Source of the DNA: Apricaphanius iberus
Lineage: Eukaryota; Chordata; Actinopteri; Cyprinodontiformes; Aphaniidae
Assembly (NCBI GenBank): GCA_028564705.1
Contig: JAPXFQ010002424.1
Span: 1,116,001-1,180,000, forward strand
DNA: 64,000 nucleotides
Direction of reading: 5' to 3'
Shown: positions 1 through 11,075 of the stretch, piece by piece
Position numbering within the stretch: the stretch's first letter is position 1
How the letters are laid out: every line of letters begins with the position of its first letter
Position numbers and translations under genes: made by a program
Notes under the pieces: model-generated
Database searches by the model: none
Told to the model about the DNA's origin: nothing
Seen by the model: only the letters and a program-made list of their open reading frames with translations

Positions 1-410
1 AATGACCTTTTGAGGGCAAAACATAGCAGGTTAAAATGATTTTTCCCCCCCAGTGTTGTCCAAGCAAATTATTTCTTTAGTTCTTTGGCTTGAATCTGTC
101 TGATACTTAGTGCTAGCATGGCTATAGCTTCTCAGACTGGGAGAAGCCTGTAAGACCAGGCTACTGGGAGGAAAGTAGAGATGTTTGACTGTAACGATCA
201 CAGACGTGTTTTAAGGTCATATCAACTTGTAGCACGGTGGTGGAGGGTTGAGGGACTGGGCTAGTTCTGCAGTCACAGGACTTCCCGTTATGAAGTCGAA
301 TGTTAGTCCACCTATGTGGGTCCAAACTGGGGTTTTAACCAAATTGTGAACCCAGGCAGAGAAGCAGAAGAGCTAAAAAGAGAGGAATTAGGTTTTTGCT
401 GTGACCTAGT
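1..410. other. No gene seen; possible unnamed repeat
   Basis: No coding or RNA gene is recognisable here. Short stretches around 228-345 resemble, in order, words in 40128-40290 (an activity around a 'tgcag' plus 'ctagttctg' block and a 'gtgggtccaaactgggg' block). The two may be old copies of one unnamed repeat, but the match is weak and was judged by eye. Confidence 0.25.
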
Positions 411-545
411 TTAAAGGGATATTCCATCCATAAGAAAAATGTGTTTGTTGCCATAGTAAATAAGTGAGAAAAAGCATTTTGCATCCAGCCCAGTAATTCC
501 CCTTGATATGGTAGCAGTCTGTTTGCTTTAGCTTAACATAAATCC

Positions 546-735
546 TTGTAAGTGAATGGGAACTACTAGAATGCTAGTAGCAAAACAATGTAAATGAATA
601 GGGAACTACTAACATGCTAGTAGCAAACCAATGTAAACGAATGGGAACTACTAACATGTTAGTAGCAAACCAATGTAAACGAATGGGAACTCCTAACATG
701 CTAGTAGCAAACCAATGTAAATGAATAGGGAACTA
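546..735. repeat. 42-bp minisatellite, left segment
   Basis: About four and a half units of 42 bp, with a 43-bp variant carrying one extra a before ggg. Each unit reads approximately gggaactactaacatgctag followed by tagcaaaccaatgtaaacga. The core ctactagcatgctagtag is a perfect 18-bp palindrome in the best-preserved units. The array resumes at 3434 beyond the inserted L2, so both segments were once continuous. Confidence 0.9.
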
Positions 736-1310
736 TTCAATTCAGTTTATTTATATAGCGCCATTTCACAACAGATGTCATCTCAAGGCACTTTACAAAA
801 AGAGTTATTACAATACAATGTTTAGTGTAGAAATTACAGAACCACAGAAGATTGCGTCGTGGAATTCTCAGCAATCCCTCATACTGAGCAAGCATGCAGC
901 GACAGTGGGAAGGAAAAACTCCCTTTTAACAGGAAGAAACCTCCGGCAGAACCAGGCTCAGCACAAGCGGTTATCTGCCGCGACCGTCTGTGGCTTGGAG
1001 AATACATAACAGAGACACAGAAAGAGCAATAGAACTGATGCAGAAGTTTGTTGCAGGACGTGGAGAATTTTCCGTCACTGCAATGCCATCTTAGTCAGGG
1101 TCGTCAAGCAGGGCTAATCCGGAGCACCTACTATAATAGAAAACAGGTTAGTGCTTGAATTGACAGCACATCATGCAGTTGGGGAGAAGTAGGAGAGAAA
1201 GTAGGAACAGACCCTAATAATGTCCTCCAACAGCCTAGCCTAAAGCAGCATAGCTACTAACATTAACCTGTCTCCTAGCTACTAGGAGACCTGGCTACCA
1301 ACACTCTGTC

Positions 1311-1691
1311 TGAGTCCTCCTGACCCGTGGACGGTGTAGGGCCGGTAACGGCCCCCGTCATGCCGGGGTCTTCTCGGAGTCGGGTTGTTTGAGAATGCAG
1401 CCCAAAGTGGGTGGTAAACTCCATCTAAGGCTAAATACCGGCACGAGACCGATAGTCGACAACTATCTTAAGGAAAAATAGACAGAACTGAGAGGACAGA
1501 GTTGAAGAGGGCGAGAAACGTTTAAGAGATAAACGGGTGGGGTCCGCACAGTCTGCCCGGGGGATTCAACCCGGCAGGTAATGGGCGGCCGCACTGTGCG
1601 GGAGGATCCCATTGAGGGACCCCTCTCCGGCGCTGGCTGGCCCCTGTGGGGCACATTTCTTCCGCGGCGGTAAGCCGCGACCGGCTCCGGA
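1311..1691 (+). pseudogene. 28S rRNA fragment (5' region, D1-D2) inside the L2 3' UTR
   Basis: The plus strand matches large-subunit rRNA from the 5' third of 28S. Landmark words are gtggacggtg, gaatgcagcccaaag, ggtggtaaactccatctaag, gctaaataccggcacgagac, aaacgggtggggtccgc, gattcaacccggc and gccgcgaccggctccgg. They occur in the rRNA order with one small internal deletion near 1322. It runs antisense to the LINE that carries it. Divergent positions and its 380-bp length exclude a functional rRNA gene. The same block is at 37780-38155 in the second L2 copy. Recognition rests on remembered vertebrate 28S sequence, not on an alignment. Confidence 0.88.
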
Positions 1692-2133
1692 TCTTTACCT
1701 GGCTTACATTAATCTATCTCTACCTAGCTACTCTACCTCTTCCTATCTCTTCCTAACTTTTGACACTCTGCCTGACTACTAACATTAACCTGTCTCTTCC
1801 TATCTACCTGTCTGACCTGACTCTAACTACCTATAAACATATCTCTAACTGTAAGCTTTGTCAAAGAGGAAAGTTTTTAGCCTAGTTTTAAAGATAGACA
1901 AATTGTCTGCTTCACGAACCAACCCTGGGAGCCGGTTCCATAGGAGGGGAGCCTGATAGCTGAAAGATCTGCCACCCATTCTACTTTTAGAAATCCTAGG
2001 AACTACCAGTAAACCTGCAGTCTGAGAGCGAAGGTCTCTGTTAGGAACATATGGAACAATCAGGTCTCTTATGTATGATGGAGCTAGATTATTAAGGGCT
2101 TTATATGTCAGAAGGAGGATCTTGAATTCTATT

Positions 2134-3417
2134 CTAGATTTTACTGGGAGCCAGTGAAGAGAAGCTAAAACAGGGGAAATGTGTCAGAATCCTAGCAGCA
2201 GCATTTTGAACTAACTGTAGACTTTTAATTGTATTCTGTGGACTACCTGATAATAGACAGTTACAGTAATCCAGCCTTGAAGTAACAAATGCATGGACTA
2301 GTTTTTCAGCATCAGTCCTGGACAGGATGGTTCTAATTTTTGCAATATTCCTAAGGTGAAAAAAGGAAATCCTACAGACTTCTTTAATGTGAGTTCTAAA
2401 TGACATATCTTGGTCAAAAATGACACCGAGGTTTTTTGCTTTATTACTGGAGGCTAATTTAATGCCGTCCAGGTGAAGGGGCTGACTAAGTAGTTTCTTT
2501 TTCAGAGCTTCTGGTCCAAAGACGACAACTTCTGTTTTATCAGAATTTAGAAGCAAGAAGTTTAGAGTCATCCAAGTTTTTATGTCTTCCAGACATGCCT
2601 GTAGTCTACCTAACTGATTGGATTCATCAGGATTTATGGATAGATATAGCTGTGTATCATCTGCGTAACTATGGAATTTTATCCCATGCTGCCTAATTAT
2701 TTTACCAATAGGAAGCATATATATAGTAAAGAGAATCGGCCCAAGCACTGAACCCTGTGGTACTCCGCAAGTAACTATTGAGGTTGAGGAAGATCTATTG
2801 TTTACCTGAACAAACTGAAATCTGTTAGACAAATAAGATTTAAACCAACCTAGTGCTGTTCCTATTATACCGACACTTTGAAGCCTTTCTATGAGAATAT
2901 TGTGGTCAACAGTGTCAAAGGCAGCACTGAGATCTAACAGGACCAGAATGGTCACCAGTCCATTGTCTGAGGCTATGAGAATATCATTAGTAACCTTCAC
3001 CAGAGCTGTTTCAGTGCTGTGATGAGCTCTAAAGCCTGACTGAAACTTCTCAAACAGCTCATTATTGTTTAAATGCTCACATATCTGGTGTGCAACTATT
3101 TTCTCAAGAATTTTAGATAAGAAGGGAAGATTAGATATCGGTCTATAGTTAATTAAGTCGTTTTGATCAAGAGAGGGTTTCTTAAGTAGAGGTTTAATTA
3201 CAGCAATCTTAAACTCCTGTGGTACATATCCATTGACTAAGGATAGATTCATTATATTTAAAATTGGAGCAGCGATCAGAGGGAAAACTTCTTTTAAGAG
3301 TTTAGTTGGGATTGGGTCTAAAACGCAAGTTGAAGGTTTAGATGAAGCTAATAATTTTAGTACATCACAAAGTTCGGCTGCATTAAAGCAGTTTAAGCAT
3401 ATATTAGGTTCCACCAT
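2134..3417 (-). pseudogene. L2 reverse transcriptase, 3' frameshifted
   Basis: A 427-codon open frame encodes an L2-type reverse transcriptase. Visible landmarks are LDLSAAFDT near residues 161-169, [10 protein letters not shown] near 218-227, and the catalytic YADD at about 251-254 within [12 protein letters not shown]. The later [12 protein letters not shown] and RLDYCNCLLSG blocks are also present. Compared with the copy at 36888-37625, 20 nucleotides are missing after the codons for AARIL. The frame therefore shifts and stops early, losing about 100 C-terminal residues. The 5' endonuclease domain is absent because of truncation. It is not expected to make active ORF2 protein. Confidence 0.9.
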
Positions 3418-3433
3418 TTTTGAGGCTGCCTCA

Positions 3434-4040
3434 AACTACTAACATGCTAGTAGCAAAACAATGTAAACGAATGGGAACTCCTAACATGCTAGTAGCAAAC
3501 CAATGTAAACGAATGGGAACTACTAACATGTTAGTAGCAAACCAATGTAAACGAATGGGAACGCCTAACATGCTAGTAGCAAACCAATGTAAATGAATAG
3601 GGAACTACTAACATGCTAGTAGCAAACCAATGTAAACGAATGGGAACTCCTAACATGCTAGTAGCAAACCAATGTAAATGAATAGGGAACTACTAACATG
3701 CTAGTAGCAAACCAATGTAAACGAATGGGAACTACTAACATGTTAGTAGCAGACCAATGTAAACGAATGGGAACTCCTAACATGCTAGTAGCAAACCAAT
3801 GTAAACGAATGGGAACTACTAGCATGCTAGTAGCAAACCAATGTAAACGAATGGGAACTACTAGCATGCTAGTAGCAAACCAATGTAAACGAATGGGAAC
3901 TACTAACATGTTAGTAGCAAACCAATGTAAATGAATGGGAACTACTAGCATGCTAGTAGCAAACCAATGTAAATGAATGGGAACTACTAGCATGCTAGTA
4001 GCAAACCAATGTAAACAAATGGGAACTACTAGTATGCTAG
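3434..4040. repeat. 42-bp minisatellite, right segment
   Basis: About fourteen to fifteen tandem 42-43-bp units of the same family as 546-735. Because 42 is a multiple of three, both strands show long open frames that only reflect the repeat (14-residue periods), not genes. Third-unit variants alternate aacatgctag, aacatgttag and agcatgctag. The array ends at ctagtatgctag, where the right arm of the host MITE starts. Confidence 0.92.
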
Positions 4041-4206
4041 AAATTCCCCTTCACTTACATTGGTTGATGCTAAGCTAAAGCAAAAGGATTGCTGCCAGAT
4101 CAGGGGATTTACTGGTCTGGCTACAAAATGCTTTTTTCCCACTTATTTAACTCTGGGGAATATGGCAACAGCCAAATTTTTACTTAGGGATGCAATATCC
4201 CGTTAA

Positions 4207-5449
4207 AGGCCTCCACCAAAAGGGGGTATCCCTTTAAACACAAGTGACAGAAAGTTTCTGTAACCTTCATTGAAGTGAAGAAATGTTTCGAAAGCTGTTG
4301 AACCAAACTTTCATGTCTTCAGCCCCTGTGTAGAGTCTGATGTGAGACCTTTGAACTTCACTGATACCTACAAACCCCACCCCTCACCCCAGCCCACCCC
4401 TTTATCCCTGTTAATCTCCCTGAGCCTGCCATGAGCTGCAGATCCCCAAGTTAAGAAGCCATCCATCGACACCTCTGGCCTGGGAAGGCGAGCTAATGGA
4501 GCGGGGAAGAGTGTCTGGAGGCGCGGCTTGGTCCGGCTGACAGGGAGACACGAGTTTTTTGCGTTTCTCTTGTTTCCGCCGCGTCTTTCATGGTTTAATC
4601 AGCCTGCAGGGGCAGCGACCTCTGACCCCTGGGCTCACCTCTGATCCAGAATCCTGTTGTTGGGGGGGGGGTCCCTTAGTGACAGGTCAGAATTTAGTGG
4701 GTTCTGGAGGTAACACCAGAGCTTTACCAAGATATTTCATGCTCAGTGAGGCTTCCCCACAGCTCATTACATCGGGGGGGCAGATAAGGAATGTGGATAA
4801 CACTGTTTGTAAAGAGAGGCCTGCATAAAAATGACAGAGAGATGCTGCAGGATCAACACAATGTTTCTTCAGACTCTTTTCATGAACCTGCAGGTGTTTC
4901 GGCACACAACGAACACGCCTTGCATTGACTCATATGATCCAATCTGAGATCCTCATGGCAGAAAAACCTTCACTAAAAATATCAAAACATTCTCTGGAGA
5001 GCCAGAACCTTCGAAATGGTTCTGGAACCGTTCCGGACTGAAAGATGTTAATGATTTCTCATCAGTTCTTGCGTTGGCATTTGGGATCTTTCAGCCTTCT
5101 TCATTATGTCAGACATGTTCTATTTAAGTGATTTCCTGATTTCTTTTTACTTTATTTGTTTTATCAAAAACAAACAAACTCATACTGTTTTCAAAGCAAT
5201 ATCAATGAATGAGAATAGTTTTGGTTTAATCTGAAGAAAGAGACGCGATGAGTTGTTATAAACAATCAGAAGAAAATGCAACAATCTGCAGCGAAAACTT
5301 TACATCAGGTAAGCCTTGGATAACAAACGAGCTAAATAGCTAACCAACACAGCAACTACAAGATAACCACAAATAACAGTGGGAACTAAAGTTTTCGGTT
5401 AAACTCCATTTTGCTCATGTTGATCAGCAAACAATCCATCTACTGTTCA
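4207..5449. other. Unassigned intergenic sequence
   Basis: No gene, RNA or repeat family is recognised. It includes a C/T-rich stretch (4375-4415) and a g-run near 4660. Short open frames here show no family resemblance. Confidence 0.4.
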
Positions 5450-5600
5450 GAAGAATTCAATTCAAAAATGCCTTGATCCCAGAGGGAAATTAAGTAGCAG
5501 TCTGTGTTGCAGTGAAAGTGTTTAAGCACCTGACTGTAGACACTCCGTTGTAGGATAGTGCCACGAAGAGGATTATCAGGGTTGTTCTATATTAATGAGA
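5450..5600 (-). mobile_element. Possible LINE 3'-end remnant
   Basis: The stretch ttcaattcaaaaatgccttg followed by atcccagagggaaatt resembles the inverted 3' terminus of fish LINEs that end in a 'tccctctgggat...' block. No coding portion is attached. It is short and old, and the family cannot be named. Confidence 0.35.
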
Positions 5601-6177
5601 AAGTCAGCTTTACCTTGCGAGGTGAAACTTGCTGTGTGCGCTCCTTGTGAGCTGTCTGCTGAGCTCAAATATTCAAGCAACCAATCAAAATGCGAGGCGA
5701 AAAATATCATACCTGTTTGATTTTTACCTCAGCGCCTCATGAGGCAGAAAACTCACCAAAAAATATGCGCACACAGCCAATAATCTGCTGAGCAAGCGGC
5801 CTAGAATGACTGTTAGCTCAGCAGATCTTTCTCGTGTGCGGCAGGCATAACAGATGAACAGGTTAAAAGGGAAATGTGTGAATGCTATGGTGGATTTCAA
5901 AACAAAAGTTACACGAATCTCTCATGTATTTCCTTTTTAGAAAGAAAGGAGCAACAGCATCCAGTTTTGTGCTTTATTCATACCAAAAATCAACCTTTTC
6001 CCAGTCATTTTTACAAATTTTAGTCGTAATTAATTCACAGCCCAAAATATGATTCATCATAACAGTAAAGCTCTCCCTATAATGGATGTGAACTGAAATC
6101 CACTGTGTGTTAGAAATATTGAGTTGTTTTTACCTCTTTTTTTTATCTGATCAAGTGGCGTGTAAGTATGTAGGAGG
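5601..6177. other. Unassigned sequence
   Basis: No gene is recognised. The stretch includes small inverted words such as gctgagctcaaat near 5660 and agctcagcagat near 5815, which may be an eroded MITE. Nothing firmer can be said. Confidence 0.3.
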
Positions 6178-6987
6178 CAGAGGTGTCAAAAGTATTCATA
6201 TTCAGTACTCAAGATAGAAGTATAGATACTAGGGTTTTAAAAAAACTTGTGAAGAAGTATAAAGTCAAAGTAAAAGTAAAAAAGTACAGAATTTAAATCT
6301 ACGTAAAGTATAAAAGTAATAAAATAAAATCCATCAAAGACTAAAGCTTAAACTGCACCACAGCAACAAAGGCCATGATGACTCTTATATAAACATTTTA
6401 ACATTGAAAAATTTGTGAAGCACTGGGTCCTTTAAAATGAATGCATTTATATATATTTATATGTACAGTATGTTTATAAATCTTTTACTATTAATTTATT
6501 GCTTCGGTTACGTGTACTCCACGTGTAGAGTTAAATGTTTTAATGCATCTACACCAAATGGTCAGAGGTGTAAATTTTCATCCGTCAAAATGAAAGTTGG
6601 CCATCAGATTTTTTTCTGTCACCATTTGAAAATAAATAAATATGGAAAATATTTGGTTAACGTGACCCACGTGTGCACAATACAAGCAGGGTGCAAGAAT
6701 GGTAGATGTTTAAAATTACCATTAAACTGCATTTAAAGTCTGTCCAGTTGGGGCTCTTTTTGCGTCGGTTTTTTGTGTTTCTTTTTAATAGAATGATTAA
6801 TAAAATGAAACCGGAGTAAAAAGGAAACTTTAAAAAAATGTAAGGAGTAAATATATCAGATTATTGCGTGAAAATGTAAAGAGTAGAAGTAATAAGTAGG
6901 CCAATAGACAATTACTCCAGTGAAATATAAATACCCCATATTTCTACTTAAGGTAACAAAGTATTTGTCCTTTGTTACTGGACAGCT
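6178..6987. mobile_element. Non-autonomous repeat of the 'aggtgtcaaaagtattc' family
   Basis: The left end (cagaggtgtcaaaagtattc) is followed by runs of 'aaagtaaaagta', and the right end has tacttaaggtaacaaagt then atttgtcctttgttact. This arrangement is a common fish interspersed DNA repeat. Related 'tactcaagtaaaagta' material is at 14690 and 60375. The interior contains a 99-codon open frame (6437-6736), considered separately. No transposase is seen. Confidence 0.6.
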
Positions 6988-7756
6988 TTGGTCCGAGGCG
7001 CCATTCTTCCATGTTCCCCGTCTTGCTGCAGAGATCTGTTGGCCTCCAGGAGCAGGCGGGCACGGCTGCGGTGGAAACGTCGTGTTTTCCTTTTCAGCTG
7101 TGCTGCTCGGTGGTTTCTAACAAACAAAGTGGTGTTGGAGGCGCAGCCCTTCACACCTTCTGCAGGTGAACTACTGGGAACAAACCCCGCATTAGTGTCT
7201 ATTCAGGAAACCAAATGAGCCAGAATGAGTAAAGCCCAGGGAATTAGGCATGTGCAGCGTTCTGGATTAGCTACGACTTTAAGGTATTTTCTGTGTCAGT
7301 AAAAGTCGGATCATTGGAAGCTCAGATTGGCACGAATGGAATGATACCTGCAGCTCCAATGTTTATTTTAAAGTGTTTTTCCAGGGTGTGTTTGGACTGA
7401 GACTCACTTCGGGATAACAGTTTCATCCGATACTATCGGCATCTCCTGGCCTTCTGTGTTTCAGGTGCTGGATGTGTTTTTATCTGCCGATCAGGTGAGA
7501 CCTTACCCAGAATCCACTGCAAGGCGGCGATAGCATCACGAAGGTGTTGAAATGAGACCAGAATCAGTTCATGATCTGAGGACCAGACGAATGGAAACAA
7601 ACGGCTCACTTTCTGTGCAGCTGATCTTGAACTGATACGTTTAGACTCCCTGTCATCAACACGTTTTTTTCTGTTTGCTCCAGTCGAGGCGAATCGCTGC
7701 AAACTTTAGTGTTCCATCAGAAAACGTCTTCTCCTGGAAACTGAAGGAGAAAGTTG
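6988..7756. other. Unassigned sequence
   Basis: Moderately GC-rich at 7000-7120. Overlapping short open frames in several phases argue against a real exon. No recognised family. Confidence 0.35.
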
Positions 7757-7866
7757 GAGTACGGCGAGAGAACTCACACATGCACAGGAAGAAAATGCAG
7801 AAAGTGCACACGGAAGGACCTCAGGCTGGAAATCGAACCCAGGACTTTTTACATGCAAAGTGTCTG
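7757..7866 (-). mobile_element. tRNA-derived SINE-like remnant
   Basis: The plus strand reads ...cacatgcacagg...gcagaaagtgcacac...ctggaaatcgaacccaggac. Reversed, this gives a gggttcgatt word that looks like a pol III B box, followed by the 'tgtgcatgtgtgag' type body seen in fish tRNA-derived repeats. The A-box part is not clear, so it is a fragment. Confidence 0.45.
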
Positions 7867-8574
7867 TTCTCCGTCTGGTCGTCTTCCATCAGTTTGTTCT
7901 TTAACGTCACAAGCCCCAGCGTCTCTCCAAGCTCTTAGTCTGATTCTGAGGGTTATCCCACGGAGCGAGCTAACTCCAGAAGCCAGGCTAACTTTGACCA
8001 TCCTGGCTCAATTTCCCCAGATTCAGTTCCATTAATGCAAATGAAAATTTTAATAAATAAAGGTACACCAATAAATGTTGTTAGACTGCTCATCTACACC
8101 TTAATGCCTTTGGAACGCGTAAACCAAAAAAGTTATTTTTCTGCTGTTGCCTTTCTACTTCGAACTCAACACTCCGTATAAACCTTTTATAATGAATTTA
8201 AATACTTTAAAATACATAGACATTTTGTACTGTACTGGCCACGATCTTTCATTTGTTTTTGACCTCCACACGGCTCTGCCAGTGTTTAAGACACACACAC
8301 TTGTTCAGAGTTGTTAGTTTGATTAGTTAAGCGATAGACACTTTTTTTATAATTTGACCGGACTCTAAAATATCTGCACCGGAGATTATAATTTTGAACA
8401 CTAAAGCAAAAAAGTTTCCTTGGCTTTGATTATATCTGTGCTTAAACAAGCTGATAGCTACAGGTTAAAGGTTGAATATGGAAGATGGTAACCAAAGCGA
8501 CATCTTGAACTGATGTTGTAGTTGCAATAACAAAAAGCTATCTGGATGCCAGTTCTGTCGCCCGTGTTAAAGGA
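7867..8574. other. Unassigned sequence
   Basis: No gene or repeat family is recognised. AT-rich from about 8035 onward. Confidence 0.35.
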
Positions 8575-9197
8575 AAAGTTTGGTATTTGGTAGGGGGGAC
8601 CTTAGCCTCAGACAAAGCTAAGCAGATGAGTTTTAAGTTTTGATTTAAAGCAGCTCAGTGTTTCAGCAGCTCTGCAGTCATCAGGAAGTTTGTTCTAGAT
8701 TAGGGGAGCGTAGAAACTGACAGCTGCTTCTCCATGTTTGGTTCTGATTCTAGGGATGATTAGTAAACTAGATATGGCGGACCTGATTGGTCTGCTGGGT
8801 TGCTATGGCGAAAGCAGGTCTCCATCTTACTTTGGTGCTAAAGCTTTCAATGATTTATGAACTAGTAGGAGTATTTAGAAGTCTATTCTCTGAGCTACAG
8901 GCAGCCAGAGGAAGGACTTTAGAACTGGGGTGATGTGCTCTACTTTCCTGGTTCTAGTGAGAACGCAGAACCAGTGTTCTAGATTGACTTTTTAGGTAGA
9001 CCTGTGAGGACACTGCTGCAGTAATCAATCCCGCTAAAGATAAAAAAATTGAGGAGTTTTTTCAAGGTCTTTTGGTAATGTCAGTCCTTTAATTCTAGAA
9101 ATGTTCCTCAGGTGATAGAAAGCTGACCTTGTTATTGCCTTTATGTGAACCTGGAGGTTCAGGTCTGAGTCCATTATTATACCTCAATTACGTGCCA

Positions 9198-10374
9198 GGT
9201 GTATTATTTATAAAACTTTGCGCAGAATCCTCACTAAAACCGTACTTTAGCTCAGCAACTTTTTTTTATTTACTCCTAGTAGGTTTCTGATCTTTTAACT
9301 TGGAGTACGCACAGCTGCACGCAATCTCCTCTTTATAAATCAGACTCTACGTAGAAATGTGTTCCGTTGTTTCTGGGTCATATCCCGCCTCCTACACACC
9401 CACTTTCTGCCATGATGCAAAGTGCCTAGTGAATATTCTGCATCGACTTAAGACGACTAATATGGGGCGTGTCATGGGTAACCATGACAACCGAGAGGGG
9501 GAGAAAGACACAGCTGCAGGCATGCGGAAGCGGAGAAAAAGTTTTATTTCAATCAGTCAATGTTGATCTATATAGAGCTTTACCCAGCCAAAGGCTTCAC
9601 ATAAAAAGACAAAAATATAGTTACAAAAAAATCTGTTAGAAGACAAGAGTAAAAAAATAAAAACGTAAAAATAAATTAAAAATAAAAGCAGCTGAAAAAG
9701 CAACAAAAAGCATTTGTTTTGGAATAAAAAAAATAAAAAAATAAATCACAATAGAACACAACACATTTAGATATTTAAAGTCTGGCGAAAAGGTGCGTTT
9801 CAAAACTACTTTTAAAAAGTATCATCAATGCAAAATATTGATTTGGGGTCATAAAAATTAAGGGAAGAGCTGCAGGTGACTCTGCGTTGATGCAACAGCA
9901 TGCCTGACATAAAAAAGGAATCTTCAATGAGTGCAGAATTATGCTGGGACGCTGCAGCATATTTGTTCTTCCCACATGCACCAAAACGTGCAAATGCTAT
10001 ACAATCTAAAGACATAGATATGAACATAAATGCAACATATTTTTAATCATATTTTTAATGAAATTCTCCTTTTTGTTCTCAGTTCCTATAGACGGGAGAA
10101 GTTTGTGTGTTGTTTGTGTTCGTCTGTGTGTGCAATGCTCTACAAGTCTGAAAATGTGGCTTAAATTAATAATTTTGGTATCCGTCCTGCTGCGTGCGCT
10201 GTCAGTGTACTCCGTGTCCAAAAAGTGCGTAAGCAAGATCCGTAGTGTGCTTAAAGTTGCGCACATTTTACCGCCACGTTTTTTTCTATAAATCCCAAAC
10301 TTTGCGTATAAAGTTGCTCACGAAGTTTTCAGACCCCGTTTTGTGCGTAAGCAAGCTTTGTAAATGAGACCCCT
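9198..10374. mobile_element. Non-autonomous DNA transposon inserted in the L2
   Basis: Its ends form inverted repeats: the left reads aggtgtattatttataaaac and the right, reversed, reads aggggtctcatttacaaagc. Subterminal 'ttgcgc' and 'gcgtaag' words recur at both ends. The flanking L2 coding sequence rejoins in register across it (ARN...GII on one side, FGPKEERSR on the other). The terminal pattern resembles Harbinger-type fish MITEs, but this is only inference. Inside, 9540-9760 contains an A-rich inverted LINE-tail-like segment. Confidence 0.55.
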
Positions 10375-10521
10375 GACTCTTGATCGTTCCTCTTTAGGTC
10401 CAAAGATAATTATTTCGGTTTATTTCCTTTTCAGTTGGAGAAAGTTATGGGACATCCAGCTATTGATTTGCTCAATGCATTGACTTAGTGCTTGGATCGG
10501 TATACAGTCACCTGGTGACAT

Positions 10522-11075
10522 TGCGCAATGTTGGAAATAGTGGTACAGAACAGGTACATTACTGAGCCCCAAGGTACCAAAAAAGAAATTAACACAGTCT
10601 AAGTACACATTTTGGACCTCAGGGTAACTACCTGTACCTTTTTGTCTGAACGGTACATACGTATTACTCAGTACTAAAAAAATAAACGTTTGTGCCATTT
10701 CTTGGATAGGGTATAATTTCTAGTAATTATCTTTTTTACTAAAAAAATACATAGATTAGCAAATCATGATTTATGTAAATAGACTTCATAGTTTTATTGT
10801 TAACACATTTTTTTATTTTATTTTTATGTATTTGTTTAAACAAACAAATAAATAAACAGGCGACTATTGGCTACAATGTGAAAGGTGATGTGTCAATTTT
10901 GTCAAGTAGATAATTATTGGCTGTCAAGGTAGCACTGATAAAATGTACAGACAACAGAGGTACGAATAGGTACCTACAATTAAGGGAACATAATGGTACC
11001 TTTGTGGGTACCACCCCAGTGACAAGAGATTGTGCTCCTAAAAGTACAATGCTGTACTTTAATTTCTGAGTGTGT
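10522..11075. mobile_element. DNA transposon with 7-bp target duplication inserted in the L2
   Basis: The sequence gtgacat is directly repeated on both sides (10515-10521 and 11076-11082). Removing one copy plus the interior rejoins the L2 frame between the YADD block and the ALSQCIEQ block. The interior is rich in 'ggtacc' and 'gtacaa' words arranged symmetrically near both ends, as in internally palindromic non-autonomous elements. The superfamily is unknown. Confidence 0.6.

Larger units (their letters stand above)
736..3433 (-). mobile_element. L2-clade LINE, 5'-truncated, carrying antisense 28S rDNA
   Basis: This is a non-LTR retrotransposon of the CR1/L2 group lying on the minus strand. 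Its 3' end (736-744) is the ttgaa-type simple tail. The reading frame at 3417-2134 encodes reverse transcriptase, and the element is cut off 5' of that domain, so the endonuclease is missing. The 5-bp sequence aacta occurs on both sides (731-735 and 3434-3438) and is a likely target-site duplication within the minisatellite. The 3' untranslated part includes a 28S rRNA segment at 1311-1691 and tagg/gaag-rich low-complexity sequence. It is very close to the plus-strand copy at 36870-38735, including in the non-coding part, which suggests recent activity. Confidence 0.9.
411..4206. mobile_element. Palindromic TTAA-flanked MITE with an internally expanded centre
   Basis: The ends are inverted copies of each other. 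The left arm (411 to about 545) opens with TTAA then agggatattccatcc. The right arm (4041-4206) ends in ggatgcaatatcccg then TTAA. Arm-length complementarity continues inward through an agcattttg block, a gatatggtagcagt block and a gctttagctta block. A short relative at 13053-13302 has the same arms joined by a single central segment. Here the centre has grown into a 42-bp tandem array, and an L2 LINE has inserted into that array. The superfamily is inferred only from the TTAA flanks (piggyBac-like or another TTAA-specific group). No transposase is present, so the element is non-autonomous. Confidence 0.7.

Noticed and set aside
1463..1654. Small minus-strand protein gene
   Set aside because: It lies wholly within the 28S rRNA-derived block, so the open frame is an rRNA shadow.
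1311..1691. A functional 28S rRNA gene or R2-type insertion site
   Set aside because: Only the 5' D1-D2 part is present, it is mutated and bounded by L2 UTR. R2 elements target the 3' part of 28S, which is absent.
3434..4040. CRISPR-like array or repeat protein
   Set aside because: Units are head-to-tail with no unique spacers, and open frames on both strands simply mirror the 42-bp period. It is a minisatellite in a eukaryotic genome.
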